A stretch of 64,000 bases of DNA from Entophlyctis helioformis (taxonomy: Eukaryota > Chytridiomycota > Chytridiomycetes > Chytridiales > Chytriomycetaceae): contig JAHLKH010000089.1 of NCBI GenBank assembly GCA_025526915.1, positions 1-64,000 on the forward strand. Direction: 5' to 3'. Shown piece after piece: positions 55,534-64,000 of the stretch (its first letter is position 1; every line of letters starts with the position of its first letter). The notes under the pieces are model-generated. The model did not search any database. It saw only the letters and a list, made by a program, of their open reading frames with translations, and was not told the origin of the DNA. Both the position numbers and the translations under genes were made by a program.

Positions 55534-57438
55534 TCAGAGCACGTGGAGTGGCACTTGACTTGCTGGCACGCTGTCGACAGGCTGACCGGCTGGCGTGTGC
55601 GTCAAGTAGAGTGGCCGTTGTCCATAGAGCAGATGCCCCAGTGCAACCATTCCGATGTTGGTGGCTCCAAGCACGTCGCGGTGGTAGACGGTCTCGCAGT
55701 CTGTGCACTCGTAGCGTCGCAGGTTGGTGCGGTTCTTGTCTGGGATCCGCTGCTTGCACTGCGGACACATCTGGCTGGTCAGGTTCTCGTTGCAGCGGTA
55801 GATCTGTGTGTGTGTGTGTGTGTGCATGATCGTGTTGTCAGTTGGTGCACAGATGGATGGATGGATGGATGGACAGCGTGGCATATCCAGACGCACATAG
55901 GCATATCCAGATGACCGCAGATGCCTGATGAGAAACTTCTCAAACACAGCATGCCGGCCACCTTGGCCTGTAAAGTCGATGCCAAATGCCCACACAACGG
56001 GAATGTCCTTCTCTGTTGGCTTGTCACAGCGGCCTTGAGATGCAGCAGATGCGCGATATCTAGTGGTCGATCCTGCCAGCTTCATGATGCCCTCAAGAGC
56101 GTTTCCGCGATCAGACGTGCTGTTGCTGCGCATGGTGAACCGCTTGGCCTTGACCTTCTGTGGAATGCCATGCCATGCCATGCCGTCCAGTGCAATCAGC
56201 AGGCGATCAAGCAGAATGGCAGCCATGTCAATGGGCATCCAGAAACAGGGAAAACGTACCCGTGCATTCAGGAATGGCGTGCAGTACGCATGGCAGCGCA
56301 GATCCCAAAAGGCTCTCTCGCCTGCTGAGACGCCTGGATTGGCATGCTTTGCTGTCTTGAATGCAATGGCCTCGTGGACGTCAGCAGCCTTGGCATATCG
56401 ATTGTTGAGCCTGGCACAAGAGGCAGGCGCTGTGAGTTGATCTGGTCAAGAGTGTGTGTGGCAGAGTCATTGCATGCATACCACCGCTGAAGGCTGTGCT
56501 CAGCTCGTGCCATGCCAGAGGAGAGCACATAGTTGGCCTCGAGCGTGTATGTCTCCTCCTTGACATTGACCAGCATGCTGGACGCGCCATACAGGTACCG
56601 CTGGCCCCAGTCAAAGCTGACAACGCGAACAGTCTCATAGTCCTTGTCGGCGAGCAGCTTGTTGGCATCAGCAACATTGGGCAGTCGCTGGGATGCATTA
56701 AAGTTGCGCTGAGCCTGCCATGCCATGACATGAGTGAGGAATGTGCAATGCATGTGCACCAAAGTGCGAGGTTGGCATGCAAGTGACTTACAGGATTGGT
56801 CGCTTTTGGCTTGGTGGCTGATGGGTCGGCTGGATCGGCGGCTGTGGATGGCATGCCAGTTGGTGTGGACAACAAGTGCGCGTCTGGATTGGCACAGCAA
56901 CTCACATGTGACATCCATGTGGTCAGGCTCAATAAATTGACCATTCAAGGCATTAAGGATGCCAACAGCAGCATCAGCAAGACTGGGCTGCTGGGCTGAA
57001 GACGCCGCGTTGGGACCTGCAGATCAAGGTGGCAGTCAGAATCAATGTGTGCACCATCGCATTCAAGCACGCCACATACTGCGAGGCGACTCTGGACGGT
57101 CTGTGCGGCAGTCCAGTGCCAGCTGATAGACCGTGTATCCGTCGGTCATGATGCTGCCTTGTCTGATCACTTGCTTTGAAGCCACCAGAGGCTGAGAATC
57201 AACCGCGGCCTCATCACCCTCGGCCTGTGTTGGATGGCGTCGATTCTTGGGGCGGAGGCCGGGCAGGAGGATGTCAAGGATGGCCAGCTCCTTGCTGGAC
57301 GCAGAAGGCCGACAGCTGCAACAGGCAGTCGCACGACAGTTCTTCGTGACACTACCAACACGCAACCAACTGCTGCCCCTTGGACAGGCTCAGCAGTCCA
57401 CAAGCCAGCATCAAAGCGACCACGACTTGAGAAGGCAT
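55534..57438 (-). CDS. Fanzor: eukaryotic TnpB-like RNA-guided nuclease, apparently intact
   Basis: Hand-spliced exons are 57438-57362, 57315-57080, 57016-56906, 56841-56792, 56714-56482, 56410-56260, 56157-55897 and 55803-55534. All introns are GT-AG with matching phases. The total is 1389 nt (462 codons plus stop) with no internal stop. Features: GSIMTDGYTVYQLALD at about residue 80, resembling the TDG motif of Fanzors; RuvC-I FDWGQRYLYGAS (D193); a basic segment NARKVKAKRF; VVWAFGIDFTGQGG; NENLTSQMCPQC with E379; zinc finger C386, C389, C406 and C409; RuvC-III HRDVLGATNI (D416). Length and spacing resemble TnpB of about 400 residues. Such proteins cut DNA under guidance of an RNA from their own 3' end and help maintain their element. 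The 56158-56259 intron is 102 nt and also open, so 496 residues is an alternative. The first exon is the least certain. Confidence 0.85.
55804..55896 (-). repeat. CA and ATCC microsatellites within a Fanzor intron
   Basis: The intron between SGYAY and IYRCNE contains ATCC repeats (55855-55873) and a CA run (55804-55824) ending in the acceptor. The equivalent intron in copy B (about 27225-27325) has the same two repeats with different lengths. Confidence 0.8.
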
Positions 57439-57757
57439 CGGCTGCAGACCGCTCAGAGTGACTGGGAATTCCGGACAAGAATATGAAATTGGATTCAAAA
57501 AGATTGGAAATTGGATGCCAAATTGAACAAAATTCGAGGCAAACCAGCCGGCCAATCAGGTGCCGGCGCAAGGTTTTCTATGGGAACGAAATCAATTACC
57601 CCACCTCCTGCCAGATGCGTGTGCAGCAACGGCGTGCAATGCCATGCCAGAAGCAGACCCTGGTGCGCTTGACGCACTCGCCAGGCACCTGCAATCCAGC
57701 CACGCAAGCGCACCTTGACGGCATCCGAGCATCGCGGCACTGCATAATGGCTCAAGT
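57439..57757. other. Spacer between the Fanzor 5' end and ORC6 regulatory sites
   Basis: A/T-rich stretch with repeated ATTGGA words at 57485-57520 and one CCAATCA at about 57553. Weak similarity to the MPDPD start of copies B and C occurs on the plus strand at 57644 but is too slight to call. Confidence 0.4.
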
Positions 57758-57775
57758 CACGTGGCATCTCACGTG
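57758..57775. promoter_or_regulatory. Paired CACGTG boxes upstream of ORC6
   Basis: CACGTG lies at 57758-57763 and 57770-57775, 12 bp apart, as in the NF-YA/RPB2 promoter (12) and the eIF2 gamma/cyclin promoter (11). No CCAAT at the 13-bp position here. Confidence 0.65.
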
Positions 57776-57862
57776 ACCAGAGTTGCATCCAGCCATTCCG
57801 GCATCGATTCTTGGTCGACATCCGCCCTCGACCTGCCGACCGACCTTGGCACTCCCACTCTT

Positions 57863-57960
57863 GTAGGTTGGTGGCACGCTTGCCGATGTGCATCGCCGAC
57901 TGGTCGTCCATGCAGGCTGCTGACTCTTGGGCCATGGCACAATACACTGGCCAGTGACAG
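57863..57960 (+). promoter_or_regulatory. Shared leader module upstream of ORC6 ATG
   Basis: GTAGGTTGGTGGCACG, GATGTGCATCGCCGAC, GTCCATGCAGGCTGCTGACT and GGCACAATACACTGGCCAG end 6 bp before the ATG at 57961. It is closest to the copy before GID2. Confidence 0.6.
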
Positions 57961-59445
57961 ATGGATTTGCTTGCTCAGCAGCTGCTCAAGCACCAGACCG
58001 TGCCTGCACCGACCCTGCAGCGGGCTGCCGAGCTGCTCCGGCTGGCCACATCGCGCAGCCTGCAACGCAGCATCGCCGCAAAGTGCAGGCAGGCAGGCCC
58101 CGATGCGCTGGCCGTGATATGCCTGGACTTGGCCTGCAGCGAGTGCGTTCATCTCATGCTGCAAGAGTGGCCGTCTGTCTCCCTGCCGTGTTCGGACAGC
58201 TGCTGACACTGACGGATTCTTGCACCTGCCGGCATGGGCAACAGGACACACATCCCCTTTACCACTGTCGCACTTGCTGCCGGCCGCATCGGCACCACGC
58301 CAGCCAGCTATGCTAGTCTGCTCGCCCTTATCACAACTCGGCTTGCGCCGGCAGCATCTGCATCTGCATCAGCATCTCCATCTGTCCGAACGTCGGACTT
58401 GCCAACACTGCCGCCAACATCGCCAATGCCGACGCGGGCATCTGCTTTGAGATCCACAGACACTGCACTGTCGGCCAGACCACTCGCACAAAGCAGACAG
58501 CCCCCGGTGCAACTCAGGCAGCTCGCTGTCCAGTTTGGCTGCATGAAGCTTCTTCCGCTGATCGCAAGACTCGTCGATGCATTCCAAGCAGCCTGGAATG
58601 CAGATCCAAACCGCAGCAAGACTGAGCATATGGACTGGGGCTCAAACCAAGTCTACTTTGCTGCCTTCTTTTGCCTCTGCGATGCCACACGGGTAAGGAG
58701 CAGACGCTTTATTGACAGAGTATCATGCACATATGGATGCGTGCATGCAGCCACAACATGGCCAACTAAACACTACATCGATGGCAGGCTCGCATTCCGC
58801 GATCGCACCGCGAGGCTGCTGGAGGCTTGACGCCGTTGGTGCTCAAGTACAGCCAGTGCCTCCAGGAATACTGCGCAGATGACATTGACTTGATTGCCAA
58901 GAGCATTGCTGGCCAAGCGGGCACGTCAACCGTGACACCACGGCGCAAACGACAGCTTGAGAACCAGCCAGAGGGCGGTAATCCCCAAGCTGCTGGCCTG
59001 CAGCCATCGCAGGACGGCCATCACTCGCCGCTTTCACAATCATCAGTGCCGAGCAAGAAATCAAGGGCGTTGCCGGATATTGCAGCAGCACCGGTTCCAT
59101 TGCCTGCAGAATCTCCTGTCTCGGCAGTGTTGAAAGCCGTCGGCGCATCAAGCCATGCTGCGAGTCCGTTTGTCCACGTCCACGGCCCGGCTACAATGGA
59201 TGGGAGGCAGGCAGTCCGCAAAGCAGTCCAGCGGCCAACTGGCATCAATATCCTGGTTAGTCGGCACATGGAATGCATCAACTTGCTGTTGCATGACCAC
59301 ACAAACCCTCCATGCATGCTTACTGGTCGTTCTTGCTCGATCGCGTCTTCAGGCTAAAACGGCAGACACTCGCTTCGCTGCCAACTCCAAAGATTACGAG
59401 GTGTGGCGCGATCGTGTGCTGGCGTCATTACCGGCAGTTGGGTGA
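57961..59445 (+). CDS. ORC6, origin recognition complex subunit 6
   Basis: The first exon (MDLLAQQLLKHQTVPAPTLQ, then ALAVICLDLACSE) matches the N-terminal cyclin-like fold of Orc6. The second has LRQLAVQFGCMKLLPLIARL, corresponding to the conserved RDLAVQF segment of the second fold, then NQVYFAAFFCLCDATR. After another intron comes LVLKYSQCLQEYCADDIDL, then a Ser/Pro-rich linker with a basic patch (TPRRKRQ). The C-terminal exon ends DYEVWRDRVLASLPAVG, probably the Orc-binding C-terminal helix. It acts in the nucleus in MCM loading at replication origins. A Ser/Ala/Thr-rich insert separates the two folds. Exon borders at the Leu-rich linker remain approximate. Confidence 0.8.
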
Positions 59446-59566
59446 CAACAGCAATATAAAACGCGCATGGATGTTCCATCTTGCAATCGTAAGCACTCCC
59501 ATTGTACGCGTCACTTTAATAGCCCTTGTTGTGTCAACAGATCAGGAGACAGGCTTCATGGAGCCA

Positions 59567-62500
59567 TTACACAGACGCAAAGAGTGCGGCCAGCTTGGCC
59601 TTGAGCCCGAGAAGCTTGTCAACAGCAGCCTTGGTCACTGCCGCGTCTGCCTTGTTGGCCTTGAGCGTGCGCACTTGAGCGCCTTGCTCGGCAATCTCGG
59701 CCTCCAACGCGATCATCTCGGGTGTCTTGGCAGCACCGTCAGGCAGTGCCGCTGGAGCAGGAGGGGCCGCAGCCTTGCTCGACTTTTTGCCCGCCTTTCC
59801 GCCCTTGCCATCGGCAGTCTTGCCAGGCGCCACCGCGGCGCTGTTGGTCGTGTCCTGCTTGCCAGAGTACTTCTCGCGCAGCTCAATCTCACGCGCCTCC
59901 TCGATCTTCTTGAACAGGTACTCGGCGGCGCCAATCTGGTGTCCTGCGCCAATGTCGGTTGCAGTCCACTTGTCTGTAATGCGACGCTGCGGCAGGTTGA
60001 GCTGGCGCATGATGCTTGCCGACGTGGCGGGCATGTACGGGTAGACGATCGACGAGAGAAGGTACACGAGGTTGGCCGCGGTGGCTACCACATTGTCGCA
60101 GCGAGAGCGGGCATTGGCAAACAGACTGTTGTCGATGCGGTTTTCCTGGAGATACTGGTTGCCGCGTGCTGAAATGTCCATAAACAGACGCAGGCCCTGG
60201 CGGATTTTGACGCCTTCCAGAGTCTCGACAAACTGAGCCAACAGAGCGCCAACATCAGCGACAAGCTTTTGCTCGGGCTCCTCGGTAACCGTGTACACAG
60301 GAATCACGCCGTCGTACTTGGCATGGATGAACTTGATGACGCGGTTGACAAAGTTGCCAAGGTTGGCCAGGAGCTCGTTGTTGTTGGCGGCAATGAACGA
60401 CGCCCACGAAAACTGCGAGTCGCTGGTTTCGGGACGGATCGACAGCAGGTAGTAGCGCCAGACATCCGCAGGGATGCCAGAGTCTACCACGTTGTTGCCA
60501 AAGACGCCAACACCGCGAGACTTGGAGAACTTGCCAGACTCGTACTGGAGGTACTCTGACAGATGGGAAATGGATTAGATGGAGTGGCCGAGAAGACTGC
60601 CGCTCTTTGGCAACTGCTGTCTCCTCTCTGCTCGGCAGACTTACCGGTGGTGCTCAGATGGTGCAAAAGGGTCCATGGGTCGCCTGTGCCAAGAAGCGTC
60701 GATGGGAAGATCACCGTGTGGAATGGCACATTGTCCTTGCCCATGAACTGGTACAGCTGCACATCCTTGGGGTTGCGCCACCACTGCTTCCATTCAGGCG
60801 TGTACGTGGCCGTAATCGACAGGTATCTGTGGTCATGCGTGTCAACATGAGTGAGGGCAGTGTGGAGAGACAGAGTTGATCTGCATGACAGAACACAGAA
60901 CGCACCCAATCGGAGCGTCAAACCAGACGTAGAAAACCTTGTTTTCGTAGCCCTTGCGTGGCACAGGCGTTCCCCACTTGAGATCGCGCGTAATGCAACG
61001 AGGCTTGAGACCCTCCTTGAGCCAGCTGTTGGTGATTGTCTGGCTGTTGGCGGACCAGCTTCCTGTTGGTAGAATTGACATTGTTCGGCAATCGGAAGAG
61101 CAGAAACGAATGAATGAGCATAAACATACACACCTTCCTTGGTGCCATGCTATGCCATGCCATGCCATGTAACCGTACCTTCCATGCTTGTCTTTTTGAA
61201 CCACTCCTCCAGCTTGGGCTGCTGGCCAGTGAGGTTCAAGAAAAGATGGCGAGAGTCGCGCACGCTGGGCGATGCACCGTCAAGTTTGCAGCGAGGGTTC
61301 TTGAGTTCAATCGCGTTCAGCAACTTGCCACATCCATCGCACTGGTCGCCACGTGCATCCTATACGTGGGTGCACACGCAACGCGCCATTAGCGGGTCAG
61401 AATGGATCGGGAGGTTGGATGCCGGCAAACACACGGCCACTGCGCATTGTGCTACATACATCAAAACCACAGAGAGGGCAAGTGCCTTCAACAAACCGAT
61501 CAGCAAGGAACCTGAGGAACAGCAGGCAGGATTATGTGGATTGTCAGTATCCGAACCGCCGGCATAAGCTGCGAGATGCTTGGCAGCCTGCTTACGACTT
61601 GTGGGTATCGCAGTAGAGCTGTGTCACAGTGTCTTCAATGACATGGCCATTCTTCTCCAGCTTGAGGTAGATATCCTGCGCGATCTCGGTTTGCTGCGGT
61701 GTGGTGGTGCGGCCAAACTTGTCAAAATCGATGCCGAACCACTTGTAGCTCTCGTCGTGGAACTTGTAGTACTTGTCGCAGAGGTCCTTGCATGACATCT
61801 TCTCCTCAATGGCCTTGGTCTCTGTGGCAGTGCCGTACTCGTCCGTGCCAGCAATGTAAAGCACGTTGTAGCCTCTCAGACGCGCGTATCTGGCATGGTC
61901 TTTCGGTGAGCATTCGGTTGTCGTTGATAAAAGCGCAACTGTAAAGATACACCCTGCGAGAAACGGATCAACGCACCTTGCAAACACATCGGCACTAAGA
62001 ACAGAGCCAATGATGTTTCCGAGATGAGGAATGTTGTTGACATAGGGCAGTGCGCTGGTCACAAGTACATTGCGCATGTTCTTCTTGGGCAGCCTGTCAA
62101 TAGGCAAGTGGCGAATATCCAAAGCAAGAGATTGAGCATATAGCCACGATTCGTAGATGAACCGAAACTCTGGGTCTTGACTTACACTGTCCGGGTGTGA
62201 TGGTCAAGAGCGATGGTGACCTTGCTGTCGACCTTTGGCGGCGGAAGGCTTGCGGCAGGGGCAGGGGCAGACACCGATGCCTCCGGCCCGGCATTGGACG
62301 CGCTCGATCCAGCAGCCTGAGGAGAGATCGTAGCCCATGCATCGCCCAGACAGGTTGACATGGACAGGGCAAGGCGGCATGCATTGTCAGGGTCCGGATG
62401 CACCAAACGACAGCAATTGTTTTTGAATGCCTTGGCAAGATCCAGGGAATTGTACCTTCCAAGCCGCGACGGCAGCAGCGTACTTTGGGTACTTGAGTGC

Positions 62501-63433
62501 AGTCTCAAACCAGCGAGTGAGAGAAGGCTGCTTCTCGGCAACCTTCTTGCGGAGAGCGTCGTTTGAGAGCAGAGAGTAAAAGGCGGCAAAGACGATGATG
62601 GACGCCGAGCTGGTGTCCTACAAAGACGGTAACGAACCATAAACAGCAAGACCGCGTCAGCCACTGGATAGCTACGGATCTGAATGAACGCCAAGAGAGC
62701 GCCTTTCTGACCTTGAAGCCGACGGCATTTTCCAAAAGGTTGTTGGCGTGGACAAGGGCAGAGGACAGAGGATCCGAGGCAACGTCTGCCGAGCCGTTAA
62801 TGGTCGCAAGGACGCTCCGCTCAAACTCGCTGATCGTGCCGACCTTGGCACGAATCCACGAGTCGGCAGACTGGTGCTTCAAGACGATGTACCTGTCCAA
62901 AGCCAGATGCATGTGCATGGGTCAGATCGACGCGGCCACACGACAGGAGCAGAGAGCGAGCGTGGCTCATCCGACTCGGCCAACTCACCCAACCGCCGTG
63001 TTGGCGTCAGCGAGAATGAGACCAGAAGGAGTGACAAGGCGGACGCTCGACTGGAAAGGCGTGGCTTTGGCTGTGGTTGTATGGCGGCCGGATGGTTGGG
63101 GCAGGGCAGTGGGAGGTTTGGTGCACCAGCCGGGCACAGCGTCAGCCAAGACGGACGGACGGGTGCAACGCAGCGGACAGCGTGGAAAACAAGGGTCGAG
63201 ATCAGGAGCCGCCCGAGCAGCTGCTCGGCCAGCGACAGCAGCCAGGCCGGGCGGGCAGGCAGGCTTGGCCGCGGGAGGCAGCCAGCGGCAGGCGGGCACA
63301 ACTCACGCAGGGCATCGGCACCCGATGCGACGGTGTACGGCAGGCCGGCGACTTCGAGCGCCACCATCAGCTTGAGGGCAGCAGGGCTGGCGAGCGCAGC
63401 GGCATCGCCGGCAACGAGAAATCTGGCGGACAT
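59567..63433 (-). CDS. Cytosolic methionyl-tRNA synthetase with GST-like and WHEP domains
   Basis: The N-terminus ([20 protein letters not shown]...) and following exons form a GST-like domain ([39 protein letters not shown]). The catalytic core has [13 protein letters not shown] (HIGH motif), [13 protein letters not shown], the zinc insert CPLCG...[31 protein letters not shown] and [12 protein letters not shown] (KMSKS). The anticodon-binding domain includes [15 protein letters not shown]. After a Lys/Ala-rich linker the C-terminus has a WHEP-type helical hairpin ([20 protein letters not shown]). It charges tRNA-Met in the cytosol. Baker's-yeast Mes1 has the GST part but no WHEP; the animal enzyme has both. 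About ten introns. The ATG lies 24 bp from the ATG of the divergent next gene. Confidence 0.94.
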
Positions 63434-63457
63434 TGTTGCGGTTTGCGGCAAGGCGAG

Positions 63458-64000
63458 ATGCGTCTGCTGCTGATCTTGAGCGCATGCATGAGTCTTGCCG
63501 ACGGTCTTGCGGGCGAGCAGCAGCAACAGCAGCAACAGCAGCAACAGCAGCAACAGCAGGACAGGACAGCAGGGACAGCAGAACGGCGTCGCTTCGGCCG
63601 CATCTGCTCCGTTTGAAAGCGAGGTGCTCGGCGACGCCAACTTTACGCTCTTGTACAACGGCACCTGGGTGCTTCAGGCGTACGTGCTGGTTGCAGTGTC
63701 GGCCAGTGTCGGCCAGTGTCGGCCAGAGTCGGTGTCAAAGCTGACTCTGCAAATGCCACAGATACCAGGGCGTCGGATGCCCCTTCTCAGACAAGCTGCA
63801 GACCATATGGCCCGCGATCGTCCAAGAGGGACACGTTGCCAACGACACGATCCGGTTTGCAAGCCTGGACGCTCAGCAGCACAGGGCAGCCACTACCGTG
63901 CTCGAAGTCAAGGTCTTTCCAACCATTAAGCTGTAAGTATTGCCACGCTCAGACACACATGGGCATGGGCATGCCTTTGGCGAGAGCCGGACATGTGCTG
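63458..64000 (+). CDS. Thioredoxin-fold (PDI-like) secretory protein, 5' part only
   Basis: The ATG at 63458 opens a signal-peptide-like sequence (MRLLLILSACMSLADGLAG) followed by a Gln run (63518-63560). A second open segment one frame away reads FESEVLGDANFTLLYNGTWV LQA, then, after an intron, YQGVGCPFSDKLQTIWPAIV ... IRFASLDAQQ ... VFPTIKL. This is the beta-alpha-beta pattern of a thioredoxin/PDI domain (short-lived donor Cys, IDPTIK-like VFPTIK). Only one Cys is seen where CxxC is usual (GVGCPF). The frame change between the signal peptide and the domain needs either an unseen short intron in the CAG repeat or a repeat-length change. The gene continues beyond the right edge. Confidence 0.5.

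Noticed and set aside
57644..57720. Plus-strand text MPEADPGALDALARHL resembling the MPDPDGAALAAQLH start of Fanzor copies B and C
   Set aside because: Similarity is short, in low-complexity codons, stops soon, and points away from the Fanzor gene; not enough to claim an inverted N-terminus.
1..64000. Bacterial contamination, operons or prophage
   Set aside because: Spliced eukaryotic core genes across the whole window, eukaryotic tRNA with intron, no Shine-Dalgarno-led gene strings.

Overview
The window is nuclear DNA of a fungus, most likely an early-diverging zoosporic (chytrid-like) one. The genes are GC-rich and tightly packed, with many short GT-AG introns. The gene set is fungal: Nst1-like protein, Adp1-type ABC transporter with EGF-like repeats, Rpo41, Dma-type FHA-RING ligase, Gid2/Rmd5. 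It is accompanied by a Crinkler-type NTPase-nuclease gene, a LINE-like retroelement and Fanzor (eukaryotic TnpB) elements, all of which are known from chytrids. The taxonomic placement is inference from gene content.

Layout. 1-1157: 5' end of a Fanzor-family element on the minus strand, running off the left edge. 1529-3200: FHA-RING ubiquitin ligase. 3403-3496: tRNA-Ile(UAU) with an intron, followed by a 5'-truncated LINE copy (about 3594-5702). 5729-12794 (-): WDR59-type GATOR2/SEACAT subunit. 12791-13568 (-): NF-YA. 13840-18426 (+): RPB2. 18577-18649: tRNA-Arg(CCG), followed by a second, shorter LINE fragment. 19515-22078 (-): P-loop NTPase plus putative restriction-like nuclease (CR/Crinkler type). 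22454-25867 (-): ABCG transporter. 25938-26585 (-): unknown protein abutting a deleted Fanzor copy (26627-27456). 27491-32638 (+): mitochondrial RNA polymerase, out of frame through a 14-bp duplication. 32699-38007 (+): Nst1-like. 38247-40357 (-): eIF2 gamma. 40616-42854 (+): transcription-type cyclin. 43165-48874 (-): ankyrin-RasGEF fusion. 49188-50484 (+): Gid2. 50919-53285 (-): secreted subtilisin. 53581-55160 (-): complex I PSST subunit. 55534-57438 (-): an apparently intact Fanzor gene. 57961-59445 (+): ORC6. 59567-63433 (-): methionyl-tRNA synthetase. 63458-end (+): thioredoxin-fold secretory protein, partial.

The main find is the Fanzor family. A complete 8-exon gene can be spliced by hand to an open 462-residue protein. 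It carries a RuvC-I Asp (D193), a Glu just before the zinc finger (E379), a CxxC...CxxC finger and a RuvC-III Asp (D416). Two defective relatives lie in the same 64 kb, one of which is an internal-deletion derivative.

A second find is a recurring promoter grammar. A roughly 100-bp leader module lies directly before the ATG of four unrelated genes (NF-YA, eIF2 gamma, GID2, ORC6). Three of these also have a pair of CACGTG boxes 11-12 bp apart about 70-90 bp further upstream. In two of those, a CCAAT box sits exactly 13 bp beyond the pair, towards the divergent gene. Otherwise the genes are unlinked housekeeping functions arranged as divergent or convergent neighbours; no operon-like logic is visible.
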